A DNA stretch of 64,000 nt from Mesorhizobium sp. STM 4661 (GCF_000359125.1 NZ_CAAF010000064.1:41904-105903); one strand, 5' to 3'. Counted from the first letter of the stretch, positions 7,572-16,294 are shown. Notes: generated by a model from the letters alone, not told the origin. Numbers and translations are program-made.

Positions 7572-9176
7572 CTACGACAACATCGCCCTGGCCGCTTTTT
7601 CGCCGATCATCATGGATGGCGCATTGGTGTTGCCGCCAATCAGCGTCGGCATGATCGAGGCGTCCGCCACGCGCAGATTGTCGAAGCCGCGCACCTTGAG
7701 GCCGGCGGGATCGACCACTGCCATGGCGTCGGTGCCCATCTTGGCCGTGCCGACCGGATGATAGACGGTGAGGGCCTCGGCACGCAGATAGGCGAGGATG
7801 TCGTCGTCGGTGACGACATCGGGTCCCGGCAGGATTTCCGCTCCGCGAATATCGGCAAAGACCGGCGAAGCCAGGATCGAGCGCGCCAGCTTGATGCCCT
7901 CGATAAGGGTCAATGCATCCCGCCCGTCACTGAAGAAGCGATGATCGATCAGCAAATTGCGGCGGGTGCCGTCACGCTGAAGCGTGATTTCGCCGACGCT
8001 TCCGGGTCTCAGCACGCAGGTATGCACGGCATAGCCGTGGCCATATTCGACGAGCCGGCCGCGATGGCTGCGATAGCCCGGAACAAAGTGGAATTGGACA
8101 TCGGGAATATCGCCGGCATATCTCGTCTTGGCGAAGCCGCCGGCCTCGACGTAATTGGTCGTCAGCATGCCTTTGCGCCGGACGAAATACTGAAAAGGTG
8201 CGGCCATCATCGCCGGCAGATTGGCAAGCGACAAACCGAGCGTCCTGGCGCTCTTCGACCGCACGGTGATCATGCCGTCAACGTGGTCGCGCAAATTCTT
8301 GCCGACGCCCGGCACGTTCATGACCGGTTCCACCCCCGCCGCCTTCAGCTCCTCGGCCGGGCCGATGCCGGAAGCAAGCAGGATGCGCGGCGAGCCGATC
8401 GCGCCTGCGCTGAGCACGACTTCGGCACGGCATGTCAGCCTTTGGGCTGATCCGTCCTTGATCACATTGACGCCGGCGACGCGCCCGCTTTCAACCGCCA
8501 GATCAAGCACCTCGACGCCTGACAGCACCCGGAGGTCCGGGCGGCCGAGAACCGGCCGGACGAAGGCTGAATAGGCCGAGAACCGTTCCCCCTTGTTCTG
8601 GGTGACATTGTAGATGCCGAGACCGAGTTGGCCATCGCCGTTGAAATCGCGGTTTTCGGGCAGGCCCACGTCCCGGCCCGCCTCCACCCACAGGCTGGAC
8701 ACGGTGTTGGGATCACGCGGATTGTCGACCAGCAGTTCGCCCTCGAAGCCGTGATAGGCCGGGTTCTGCGACAGGAGGTTCCGCTCCAGTCTCTTGAACA
8801 CCGGCAGCACGTCGGCATAGGACCACCCCGCGCAGCCAAGCGCCGCCCACTCGTCATAGTCCTGTGCGGCGCCGCGGATATAGACCATGGAATTGATCGA
8901 ACTCGACCCGCCGAGAAGCTTGCCGCGGTTGACGGGTATGCGGCGGTTGTTGAGCAGCGGCTGCGGCACGCCCTTGTAGCCGTAGTCGAAAGCCGGATTG
9001 CCGTAGAGCGAGAGAATGCCGGCCGGCACGCGCACCCTTGTGCGGTCGTCGCTGCCGCCGGCCTCGATCAGGCAGACGCGGTTGGCGGGGTTGGCGCTCA
9101 GCCGGTTAGCCAGGACACAACCGGCCGAGCCCGCGCCAATGACGATATAGTCGAATTCCGCGGTCGCGATGCTCAT
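7572..9176 (-). CDS. GMC family FAD-dependent alcohol/choline dehydrogenase
   Basis: A 534-residue glucose-methanol-choline oxidoreductase. The FAD-binding motif DYIVIGAGSAGCVLANRL is at the N-terminus, followed by the GMC signature LGGSSSINSMVYIRGAAQDY. Catalytic His lies in VYHPVGTAKMG and the second active-site residue in GGNTNAPSMMIGEKAA. Length and motifs match choline dehydrogenase-like alcohol oxidases. The product would be an aldehyde, a suitable substrate for the aldehyde dehydrogenase at the end of the series. The gene starts 5 bp after the stop of the ABC ATPase gene. The exact alcohol cannot be told from the sequence. Confidence 0.9.
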   Translation of the reverse strand: MSIATAEFDYIVIGAGSAGCVLANRLSANPANRVCLIEAGGSDDRTRVRVPAGILSLYGNPAFDYGYKGVPQPLLNNRRIPVNRGKLLGGSSSINSMVYIRGAAQDYDEWAALGCAGWSYADVLPVFKRLERNLLSQNPAYHGFEGELLVDNPRDPNTVSSLWVEAGRDVGLPENRDFNGDGQLGLGIYNVTQNKGERFSAYSAFVRPVLGRPDLRVLSGVEVLDLAVESGRVAGVNVIKDGSAQRLTCRAEVVLSAGAIGSPRILLASGIGPAEELKAAGVEPVMNVPGVGKNLRDHVDGMITVRSKSARTLGLSLANLPAMMAAPFQYFVRRKGMLTTNYVEAGGFAKTRYAGDIPDVQFHFVPGYRSHRGRLVEYGHGYAVHTCVLRPGSVGEITLQRDGTRRNLLIDHRFFSDGRDALTLIEGIKLARSILASPVFADIRGAEILPGPDVVTDDDILAYLRAEALTVYHPVGTAKMGTDAMAVVDPAGLKVRGFDNLRVADASIMPTLIGGNTNAPSMMIGEKAARAMLS

Positions 9177-9181
9177 GCCTT

Positions 9182-9985
9182 CTAACGCTCGTCGTCTTCG
9201 TCGTTCTTCAAGAGCTCGAGGATTTCCCGCTTCATGGCGATGAAGTTCGGCTCCATGACCAGATCCATGCTGCGCGGACGCGGAAGGCCGACGCGGATTT
9301 CCTTCTTGATCTGGCCGGGCCGGCCGGACATGGCGAGCACCCGGTCCGCCAGCAGGATCGCCTCGTCAATGTCATGGGTGACGAACAGGACCGTTTTCTT
9401 GGAATGGTCCCAGATCCTCAGCAAAAGCTTCTGCATTGAGTGCCGGGTCTGGCTGTCGAGCGCTCCGAAGGGTTCGTCCATCAGCAGCACCTGCGGATCG
9501 TTGGCGAGCGCACGCGCAATCGCCACGCGCTGCTTCATGCCGCCCGACAGTTGCGAGGGATAATGGTTGGCGAATTTCGCCAGGCCGACCTCATGGAGAA
9601 AATGCTCGACGATGGCCCTGCGCTCGGCCGCCGGCATGCTCTTACGCTTTGGACCGTATTCGACGTTCTGCGCCACGGTGAGCCAAGGGAACAGCGTATA
9701 GGCCTGAAACACCATGCCGCGATCCGGGCCCGGCTCGGTGACCGGCTTGCCGCCGACGGCGATCGTGCCGCCGGTGCGCTCCTCGAGTCCGGCGATGAGA
9801 TAGAGCAGGCTCGACTTGCCGCAGCCGGATGGGCCGACGATCACACAGAACTCATTGGGCGCGACATGGAACGAGATGCCGTCCAGCGCCAGCACTGCGT
9901 TGTCGCCCGTGCCGTAGCGCAGCACCACATTGTCAACGCCGATGTCGGCGCTCTTCGGTTTCGTCGCGAGTGTAAGGGCGTCCAT
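9182..9985 (-). CDS. ABC transporter ATP-binding protein (nitrate/sulfonate/taurine type)
   Basis: A 267-residue ATPase of the SsuB/TauB/NrtD group. Walker A is GPSGCGKSS, the signature is LSGGMKQRVAIARAL, Walker B is LLMDEPFGALD, and the switch His is in FVTHDIDEAI. It forms an importer with the permease and binding-protein genes transcribed just ahead of it (12-bp gap to the permease). It would energise uptake of the compound degraded by the enzymes downstream. Confidence 0.92.
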   Translation of the reverse strand: MDALTLATKPKSADIGVDNVVLRYGTGDNAVLALDGISFHVAPNEFCVIVGPSGCGKSSLLYLIAGLEERTGGTIAVGGKPVTEPGPDRGMVFQAYTLFPWLTVAQNVEYGPKRKSMPAAERRAIVEHFLHEVGLAKFANHYPSQLSGGMKQRVAIARALANDPQVLLMDEPFGALDSQTRHSMQKLLLRIWDHSKKTVLFVTHDIDEAILLADRVLAMSGRPGQIKKEIRVGLPRPRSMDLVMEPNFIAMKREILELLKNDEDDER

Positions 9986-9997
9986 TTCTGCAAATCC

Positions 9998-10864
9998 TCA
10001 ATTGGCCCAGGGAGCGACGAGGCGGCGGATGCCCCGGAACAATTGGTCGGTGCAAAGACCAAGGATGCCGATCATGGCGATGGCCATGAAGATGACGTCG
10101 ACCTGGAAGCCGCGCATCGCCTTGAGCGAGATGTAGCCAAGTCCGCTGCGCGCGGCGACGAGTTCGGCGACGACGAGATAGGTCCAAGCCCAGCCCATGG
10201 TGACGCGCAGCACGTCGAGCACGTTGGGAAGCGTGGCCGGAAAGACGATGTGGAAGACGGTGTCGCTGCGTTTCGTGCCAAGCGTATAGGCTGCGTTGAC
10301 GAGGTCGCGCTGAACGCTGCGGGCGCTGTCGGCGATCATCACCAGCTGCTGGAAGAAGATGCCGAAGATGATGACGGCCACGCGCTGCTCGATGCCGATG
10401 CCGATCCACAGGATGAACAGTGGTACGAAGGACGTCACCGGTAGATAGCGGATGAAATTGACGAGCGGATCGAGCGCCGCCTGGACGATGCGGTAGGTGC
10501 CCATTGTCAAGCCAAGCGGCACCGCCGCGATGCTCGAAATGACGAAACCGATCAGCACCACCTGGACGCTGGCGAGCACGTGCTCCCACAACGACCCGTC
10601 AAGCGCCATCCTGATGGTAGTGGACAATACGGATTCAGGGCGCGGCAGGAACATTTCCTTGACCGCTCCAGAATAGGTCAAGGCGAACCAGCCACCGATG
10701 ACCGCGACCCAGACCAGGACGCTGAGCGTGATGGAGAGAGGGCGCGACACGGCCAGATAAGGCGTGGCGACAGCTTTCCAGGCGGATCGACCGGGCTGAT
10801 TTTTATCCACGCTCGTGGTCACGATATGGCTGATGGGAGACGTTGCATTCGGTGCCAGTGTCAC
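9998..10864 (-). CDS. ABC transporter permease (SsuC/TauC type)
   Basis: A 288-residue inner-membrane permease with several hydrophobic segments and the EAA-type cytoplasmic loop ending in the region of LPATLPNVLDVLRVTMGWAW. This loop contacts the ATPase. The hydrophilic first 25 residues may be cytoplasmic. It is the middle gene of the import operon, 79 bp downstream of the substrate-binding protein gene. Confidence 0.9.
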   Translation of the reverse strand: MTLAPNATSPISHIVTTSVDKNQPGRSAWKAVATPYLAVSRPLSITLSVLVWVAVIGGWFALTYSGAVKEMFLPRPESVLSTTIRMALDGSLWEHVLASVQVVLIGFVISSIAAVPLGLTMGTYRIVQAALDPLVNFIRYLPVTSFVPLFILWIGIGIEQRVAVIIFGIFFQQLVMIADSARSVQRDLVNAAYTLGTKRSDTVFHIVFPATLPNVLDVLRVTMGWAWTYLVVAELVAARSGLGYISLKAMRGFQVDVIFMAIAMIGILGLCTDQLFRGIRRLVAPWAN

Positions 10865-10943
10865 AGGGAAACCCTTTGGGCTGGATAGACCGCAGGCGAT
10901 AGGCTCGGCCTGCGGTCCAGCGAACTCACTTTGCGAGGCCAGA

Positions 10944-11933
10944 TCACTTTGTCAGGAAGGACGGATCGACGAGGTCGTCGTATTTGATGTCCATCTTGAG
11001 CTTACCGAAGCCGCCCCAGACATCGCCGCCGAGCTTGATCAGCTTGCCGGCTTCACCACTCTCGCCGCCGGCGAAGAATTGCGCATTGCGCTCCTTGCCG
11101 TAGAAGTTCACGCCCGCGGCGGAGGAGGCGAAGTCCTTCGGATCCTTGAGCCAGCCGCCGACGCCCTTGGCCATCACTTCATAAGCCTTCGCAGGATTTT
11201 CCTTGATGAACTCGTTGGCCTTGTAGAGGCCCTTCACTAGCGCCTCGACATCCCCGGGGTTCTTCGTGATGTAGTCGCAGTTCAGCGCCACCACATCGAC
11301 GATCAAGCCGGGCGTCTTCGAGGAATCGATCAGCACCTGTCCCTTGTTTTCCTTCTTGGCCAGCGTCAAATGCGGTTCCCAGGTGACGGCGACAGGAATG
11401 CGGTCGGCCATGAAGGCGGCGGCGGCATCATCCGCCGTCATGTTGGTGATCTTCACGTCGGCCTGAGTGAGACCAGCCTGCTTGAGCAGTATGTTGAACC
11501 AGAACTGCGACACTGAACCCTCGTTCAGCCCGACCTCCATGCCCTTGAGGTCGGCGACGCTCTTGATCCCGCTCGGCGCCAGGACACCGTCGCCGCCATG
11601 GCTGTCATCCAGGGCATAGACCGATTTGAAGCAGACATCCTTCGAGCGGTACTTCATGATTTCGTCGATGGTCGAGGCGCTGCCGTCGAGCTCGCCGGCG
11701 GCGACGGCCGCCATGTACATCGATGCTTCCTCGATGACTTCGAGCGAGACATCGAGGCCCCCTTCCTTGAAGTAGCCCATGTCACGCGCAAGGAAGAGCG
11801 GGCCGTAGCCGACCCAGGTCGTCATGCCCAGCTTCAAGCTGCCGGCTTCGGCGTGGAGGCTCACGGAAAGGGCGCTGAGGGCAATGCCGGCCGCAAGCGC
11901 GGCATGGCGAAACTTCGAGATTATTGTCGTCAT
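10944..11933 (-). CDS. ABC transporter substrate-binding protein (NMT1/SsuA type)
   Basis: A 329-residue periplasmic binding protein. A Sec signal peptide runs to about residue 26 (hydrophobic AALAAGIALSALSVS, then HAEA), followed by KLGMTTWVGYGPLFLARDMGYF, the typical opening of the NMT1/SsuA-like family that binds sulfonates, pyrimidine precursors and related small organics. A longer frame exists upstream, but the start at 11933 has an AGGGGA ribosome site and places the signal peptide correctly. It is the first gene of the minus-strand series. A predicted LysR operator lies about 170 bp upstream. Confidence 0.9.
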   Translation of the reverse strand: MTTIISKFRHAALAAGIALSALSVSLHAEAGSLKLGMTTWVGYGPLFLARDMGYFKEGGLDVSLEVIEEASMYMAAVAAGELDGSASTIDEIMKYRSKDVCFKSVYALDDSHGGDGVLAPSGIKSVADLKGMEVGLNEGSVSQFWFNILLKQAGLTQADVKITNMTADDAAAAFMADRIPVAVTWEPHLTLAKKENKGQVLIDSSKTPGLIVDVVALNCDYITKNPGDVEALVKGLYKANEFIKENPAKAYEVMAKGVGGWLKDPKDFASSAAGVNFYGKERNAQFFAGGESGEAGKLIKLGGDVWGGFGKLKMDIKYDDLVDPSFLTK

Positions 11934-12103
11934 CACGTTCCCCTGTCTTTTTCTGAGGTCAGGCGCTGTCCGCACCAAAACAACTCGCTTCGGATGCATC
12001 ACCGGAGGCTGCCACCTGACGGTCTTTTTGTTCTCTTTCAGCCGGCGGATGGAGCAAAGCACGGCGTGTGCGATGCACAAATAATGATTTTCGATAATTC
12101 TGC

Positions 12104-12118
12104 TTAGGCTGGGCCTAA
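12104..12118. promoter_or_regulatory. Predicted LysR operator, copy 2 (TTAGG-N5-CCTAA)
   Basis: TTAGG-CTGGG-CCTAA, a perfect 15-bp match to the copy at 1183-1197, lies 171 bp upstream of the first gene of the import/catabolic series. With the other two copies it frames the island and marks its right end. Just beyond it the sequence changes to gene fragments. Confidence 0.5.
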
Positions 12119-12368
12119 CCAAGCCCGGGCGCTGCTGCGTCTGTGCCACCCCCAGACTTTGGCGCGAGACGGGCTGACGATCCCGATGTCGTCGCTTTCG
12201 GAGAGGTCAATGATCCGCAAAACCCTGAGCGCAGGACGGAGGAGCCGGAACTGCGCGCAGCAATGGCTGCCGAATAGGGTCTCGGTTGGCGGAGGAGACG
12301 GTTCAAGCTCTCGCCCGACCTGCCTGGCTTACCGCTCAACGTTTATGCCGCTAACTTCGATGTAGGGA
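12119..12368. other. Intergenic stretch with no supported gene
   Basis: No convincing coding sequence is seen. Together with the 170-bp leader of the binding-protein gene this makes about 435 bp without an intact gene. A short plus-strand phrase ending PLNVYAANFDV looks codon-biased and may be debris of an unknown gene, but the frame is interrupted. Confidence 0.4.
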
Positions 12369-12613
12369 TGTGCATCCTCGGCCCTGTTGCCGGAGCTCGG
12401 CCGCGAGCCACGCGAGACGCGTCAGCTCTACACGGAGCACGTGCTGCCCCTGGTGCGTCAGCTGGCTGCTCAACTCGATCCGCAACTCGCGGATCGAGAG
12501 GGTGTCGCGATCTCTATCTTCGCAACGCTTATCGGCACGCTGCAACTGGCCAGGGCGGTTGATGACGCTGACTTGCGCATCCTGGCTGCAGGCGCAGATG
12601 CTGCCTTCATCCT
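12369..12613 (+). pseudogene. C-terminal fragment of a TetR family regulator
   Basis: About 80 codons in one frame read CASSALLPELG, then LYTEHVLPLVRQLAAQLDP, then ISIFATLIGTLQLARAVDD and RILAAGADAAF. This is the ligand-domain end of a common TetR/AcrR type. No N-terminal helix-turn-helix precedes it, and the frame runs into the 3' end of the E2 fragment on the other strand. The fragment is therefore dead and marks a recombination junction near 12613. Confidence 0.6.
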
Positions 12614-12616
12614 AGC

Positions 12617-13228
12617 TCAAACCAGCATGCCCATCGGGTTTTCGATGAGGCGCTTGAAGGCGACCAGCAGTTCGGCGCCGAGCGCGCCATCGACGGCGCG
12701 GTGATCGGTCGACAGCGTCACCGACATTACGGTAGCGACCTTGATCTCGCCATTCTTGACCACGGCGCGCTGCTCGCCCGCACCCACCGCCAGGATCGTC
12801 GCATGCGGCGGGTTGATGACGGCGGCAAAGTCCTTGATGCCGAACATGCCCAGATTGGACACCGCGGTCGTGCCGCCCTGATTTTCCTCAGGCTTCAGCT
12901 TGCGGCTGCGGGCGCGGCTGGCGAGGTCCTTCATCTCGTTGGAAATGACCGACAGCGTCTTTTCTTCCGCCTTGCGAATGATCGGCGTGATTAGCCCGCC
13001 GGGGATCGACACGGCTACGCCGACATCGGCATGCTTGTGCTTGACCATGGCACTGTCGGTCCATGAGGCATTGGCATCCGGCACCGCCTTCAGCGCCAGC
13101 GCCATCGCCTTGATCACCATGTCGTTGACCGACAGTTTGTAGGCCGGCACCTCGCCCTTGTCTGTCCTCTTCACCGGGGCCGCCACGTTGAGCTGCGTGC
13201 GCAGCGCCAAAAGCGCATCGAGTTCGCA
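12617..13228 (-). pseudogene. Truncated dihydrolipoamide acetyltransferase (E2) catalytic domain
   Basis: The reading frame covers CELDALLALRTQLN through to the natural C-terminus and contains the acetyltransferase signature DHRAVDGA with its catalytic His. It matches the last ~200 residues of pyruvate dehydrogenase E2 (normally ~450 residues). Homology stops at about 13228: the expected upstream PHFY-type stretch is missing, as are the lipoyl and E1/E3-binding domains. No other pyruvate dehydrogenase genes are nearby. It is a 3' fragment, probably carried here by recombination and joined tail to tail with the TetR fragment. Confidence 0.8.
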
Positions 13229-13634
13229 AAGGCGAATGGAACCTGGTCACCATGGCCTGGAACGTGAAGCCCATGTTCGCCCTCGCCCCTGCCTGACAGG
13301 GGAAGCCAAAACCGCATCATCGCAAAAACACGCGCTACCATGAAACTTCACGTCCCTATCCATTTCCGTCCGACATCGCAGACCTCAGTCCGACAGGCTG
13401 CTAGGTATGCAGAAATTCCAACTGGTGACCCGAGGGAACGTCAAAGCCCAAGTTCCTTATGCCGGAGCGACGGACAGAGCGATGGCAACGCCTCATACTT
13501 GTTCCCAACAATGGTCATCGTCATTCCTGGCCTGTATCGGTGCTTGTGGCGGTCCCCTTCGCATAGCACTCTGCCAAATGGTAAAGGAAGGCGCGCCAAG
13601 AGAAGCTGGCGGCCGAGGGCCGGCTGAGCTTCAT
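13229..13634. other. Intergenic stretch of about 400 bp with no supported gene
   Basis: Overlapping open frames on both strands show no recognisable domain, no ribosome site and mixed codon quality. It lies between the E2 fragment and a relaxase tail, and is best read as recombination debris. Confidence 0.4.
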
Positions 13635-13856
13635 TAGGCCAAGCAAGGTGAATATGCCGCCTTGCCGATGCCCGCCGACCTCGCGTGCGGCCGTTTCGCG
13701 ATGATCGACGACGGAACCGGCTTACAGCTCGTGCCCTACCGCCTGATCTCAAAAGAACGCGTCGGTCAGCACATCCCCGGCATCGCTCTCGACAGCCGCG
13801 AGATCGAGTGGGTCTACGGCAGGAGGCGAGTTTGGGGTTCTGTTGGCTTTGAATAG
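13635..13856 (+). pseudogene. C-terminal remnant of a DUF3363-type relaxase (tentative)
   Basis: The frame reads QGEYAALPMPADL, CGRFAMIDDGTGLQLVPYR, RVGQHIPGI and IEWVYGRRR, ending at a natural stop. The phrase G-R-F-A-M-I-D-D-G followed by QLVP and a Gly-Arg-rich end is familiar from the C-terminus of RlxS/DUF3363 relaxases on alphaproteobacterial mobile elements. Nothing upstream supplies the catalytic domain. Identification is from memory of the family, so it is tentative, but it fits the conjugation relic 2 kb away. Confidence 0.4.
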
Positions 13857-13900
13857 GACAGGTTTTGCCCGGCGACAGAACTGCCTGCTCGTCGCCGGCT

Positions 13901-14164
13901 TTATTTAATGCGGGCGACACCGCCCGAAATCTCGATAGTTTCAGACCCGGTCAGGGCCTCAAGGTCACCGTTGGGCCAGTTGACGAAACAGCCGTTCACG
14001 CAAAACTCCACGGTTTCGCCTGCGTGCAGTGCCAGCTGCACCTTATCGCCGCGTTCGGTAACGATTAGTATTCGAACCTCAGTGTCCTTGTTGACCACGC
14101 TGGTCGCGAAAACACTATCGTTCATGGCAATAAGCGAGACTACCGCAACAAGCGACATTCGCAT
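13901..14164 (-). CDS. Small secreted protein of unknown function
   Basis: An 87-residue product with a likely signal peptide, MRMSLVAVVSLIAMNDSVFA, cleaved before TSVVNKD. The mature part has two cysteines in a CVNGCF motif that could form a disulfide or bind a ligand, an NWPNGD turn and the ending ETIEISGGVARIK. Similar small periplasmic proteins occur in rhizobia, with no known function. The ribosome site is weak. It is the only apparently intact gene in the broken stretch between 12.1 and 15.4 kb, so it may have survived by selection or may be unexpressed. Confidence 0.6.
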   Translation of the reverse strand: MRMSLVAVVSLIAMNDSVFATSVVNKDTEVRILIVTERGDKVQLALHAGETVEFCVNGCFVNWPNGDLEALTGSETIEISGGVARIK

Positions 14165-14459
14165 TCTATGGCATCGGTGTTTCCGCCACCTCTGTTGAAT
14201 TTCGCAGGCACTCACCCACCTGGTAGACCCGACGCCAACTAGACGTGAACTTCGTCTTAACATTGTACATCAACTGTCATGCCCGGGTCTCGATATGCGA
14301 GGGCGACAGTGCCAGCATGCCAGCCCGAAACTTTGATCTCCATTGTCGTCCCTCCAAGATTTCACGTCGGTGAGGCTCTGTCATCGGGTCAAGGTGAACA
14401 TCCTTAACTTGACCGATGTTGACGCGTTCCCTGTCGGGGCGGAAGTAAATAACTGTATG
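14165..14459. other. Intergenic stretch without a supported gene
   Basis: I see no coding signal, repeat or RNA gene that I can support in this stretch, nor in 14701-14904 after the next fragment. Confidence 0.4.
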
Positions 14460-14700
14460 CTACGGTGGAGAACTGGGTAAATCGCGCGAGCGGTCCATCA
14501 TGCTTGCGAAACGGGCCGCGAGAGCGGGGATCGCGGCTTCGGGATCGACGCCGACCCAAGCTGCGAGCCAGATCGGAGAGTGCGTAAGATTGCGAGTGGC
14601 GTTCGCCTTCTGGGGAGACGATAACCGAAATCGTAACATCGGCGATCGACCCGTTGATGATCGCAAGCAGGTAGCCGAGGTTACGCGTGTTGACTCTCTT
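14460..14700 (-). pseudogene. Frameshifted fragment of an unrecognised protein
   Basis: Two minus-strand frames read as one sensible protein if joined near 14560: first TRNLGYLLAIINGSIADV and VSPEGERHSQSYALSDLA, then WVGVDPEAAIPALAARFASM and a stop. Both halves have GC-rich third positions. No start codon or N-terminus is evident. I do not recognise the family. Confidence 0.25.
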
Positions 14701-14904
14701 CGCGCGCAGTCGAGGTAGCGGGGACGGCGCGATCCGATCCCACAGCCTTCCATTGCGAGAGGATGTCGCCCCGACGCGGTCGTACTGCAGCACCTGGCGG
14801 TTACCGTTTTTTTGTGCCGGCCAACTTCGCCAGATCGCGTCTACGGCGATCACCACCACACCATCGTGACCGCGCCGTCGACCCTCGTCGAGCCCGTTCG
14901 GGTC

Positions 14905-15376
14905 TTAACTTCCCTCAACGACGCGCCGCATAAGAATATCTCTTTTGCAATTCGGCGACCCCATTTCAGTCAACGAAGCGCGTCCTGTCAGACTTGAGGC
15001 CACCTCGGCGAAGTCGGGCATTTCAAGACCTTGGCGCACCAGGGTATCAAGTGCCTGCTCGGCCGTCCTGATAGCGGCGAGCCGCGCCAGCACCGTCTCA
15101 GCCTCCAGGCGGGGCACCACGGCGATACCGTCCCGGTCACCGACTATTATGTCTCCAGGCGAGATGGTCACTCCTCCCAGCACAACTGGGAATGCCTGGA
15201 CCATTGCGCGCCGGCGAGTTGGCGATGACCCCAGCACAGTAAACCGGCAACCCGACCGCCTCGATCCCGACAACATCGCGCACGAGGCCGTCCGTGATGA
15301 AGCCGGCGACCCCCTTGTTGCGCGCTGTGACCGCATCGGCACTGCTGACCGCCGCGTCGTAGTCGATGATTTCGTA
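14905..15376 (-). pseudogene. RraA-like (4-hydroxy-4-methyl-2-oxoglutarate aldolase type) gene, truncated and frameshifted
   Basis: The first part, AVSSADAVTARNKGVAGFI then TDGLVRDVVGIEA and NSPARNGPG, is in one frame. The second, FPVVLGGVTISPGDIIVGDR then DGIAVVPRLEAETVLARLAA, is in another, with the shift near 15192. Together they make the C-terminal two thirds of an RraA-fold protein, including the conserved G-D-x-D-G. The N-terminal third is missing. In intact form these enzymes cleave 4-carboxy-4-hydroxy-2-oxoacids or bind RNase E. This copy is not functional as read. Confidence 0.7.
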
Positions 15377-15540
15377 ACCGGTTGACCTAGACGGCCTCGC
15401 CCTGGCGCCGGTCGATGTCTTTGTCGGAGCCAACATTTGCCGCGGACGAGGTGTGGAGATACGCCACGGCCTGCCTCAAATCCTTACCACTCATGGCCTG
15501 CCGCCTCTTTCGTATATCTTTTGCTTCAGCAACTTAGCGT

Positions 15541-15825
15541 TCACGAGCGGAACGCAGTGTGTTCAGCCTCCGATGGTTCAGTCTCCGTTTCCCCTTTGTG
15601 TGTTGCCGCGTACGCCTCGAACGCCTGCCTCCCCTTTGCGGCCCATAGCTCGCGGGAGTGTTCGCCCTGATCGCTTTTGAGCTTGTCGGCCATCCAGAGC
15701 AGAGCGCCGAGGATGGTGGCGCGATCATCGCCGGTGAGGTCCACAATCCCGGCCTTGATCACGAGGCCGCCCAGTTCGATCAGATGCCGCGTGCGCTTAC
15801 GGCGTTCGACCTGCCATGTGCGCAT
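15541..15825 (-). CDS. traD: Conjugal transfer protein TraD (Ti/rhizobial type)
   Basis: A 94-residue protein containing RRKRTRHLIELGGLVIKAGI and ATILGALLWMADKL, the core of the small TraD proteins next to traC and traG on Ti-type conjugative elements. It starts immediately after the traC stop (1 bp between), so the two are translationally coupled. In the complete system traG would follow; here traG is absent, and the RraA pseudogene comes next. Confidence 0.75.
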   Translation of the reverse strand: MRTWQVERRKRTRHLIELGGLVIKAGIVDLTGDDRATILGALLWMADKLKSDQGEHSRELWAAKGRQAFEAYAATHKGETETEPSEAEHTAFRS

Positions 15826-15826
15826 A

Positions 15827-16153
15827 TCATGCCGCGCCCGTGCCGCCTGATGCCGGTTGCGGTCTGTCCGATCGCGCCGGAGTGCCGTCAGCGTCGCGGT
15901 CAGTCGCCTGTGCAGTCCGCCCCGACCGGCCTTGAAAGAAGGCAGCCCCGCGCTTCGCCCATGCCTCCCGCTTTCCAGCTTCTTTGGTCTCCGCCAGCAC
16001 GATCAGCGCACCTGCTAATTCCTCGGCGCTGAGCGCATCGGCGCCGGTGGCGATCACCAGTTCACCGAGTTGCTGCACTTTGCGGGTCTTCAGTTCGCGC
16101 GCCTTGTCCTCCAGCGCCTTCAGTTCCGCATCAAAGTCCCGTGGTTTGCGCAT
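15827..16153 (-). CDS. traC: Conjugal transfer protein TraC (relaxosome accessory, Ti/rhizobial type)
   Basis: A 108-residue protein with the charged coiled-coil-like start MRKPRDFDAELKALEDKA and the QQLGELVIATGADALSAEEL core of rhizobial TraC. The C-terminal 35 residues are low complexity. The start at 16153 has GGAG upstream; an ATG 12 bp earlier is the alternative. It is transcribed away from traA, with the oriT core in the 171-bp gap, exactly as on Ti plasmids. Confidence 0.75.
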   Translation of the reverse strand: MRKPRDFDAELKALEDKARELKTRKVQQLGELVIATGADALSAEELAGALIVLAETKEAGKREAWAKRGAAFFQGRSGRTAQATDRDADGTPARSDRPQPASGGTGAA

Positions 16154-16267
16154 CGTCGTCTCCATGAGTTGTCGATGCATGATGATAGGTGGGCACTTTA
16201 CCGAATGCTCCAGGGTTGCCGGGACGGCTCGGGACGGGCTGGTCGCTCCCGAGATTTTTTCGAGGGA

Positions 16268-16294
16268 GGGCGCGCTTATACGTCGTGCCGACGT
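16268..16294. other. oriT: Origin of transfer (oriT) nick region of Ti/RSF1010 type
   Basis: The gap between traC and traA contains GGGCGCGCTTATACGTC (16268-16284). It matches the conserved nic core of Ti-plasmid and RSF1010-family oriTs (GGGCGC, two variable bases, TTATACGTC in Ti). It overlaps a perfect hairpin ACGTCG-TGC-CGACGT (16280-16294). Position between divergent traC and traA is also as expected. Because the TraA gene here is truncated, this site could only be used by a relaxase supplied in trans. Confidence 0.75.
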
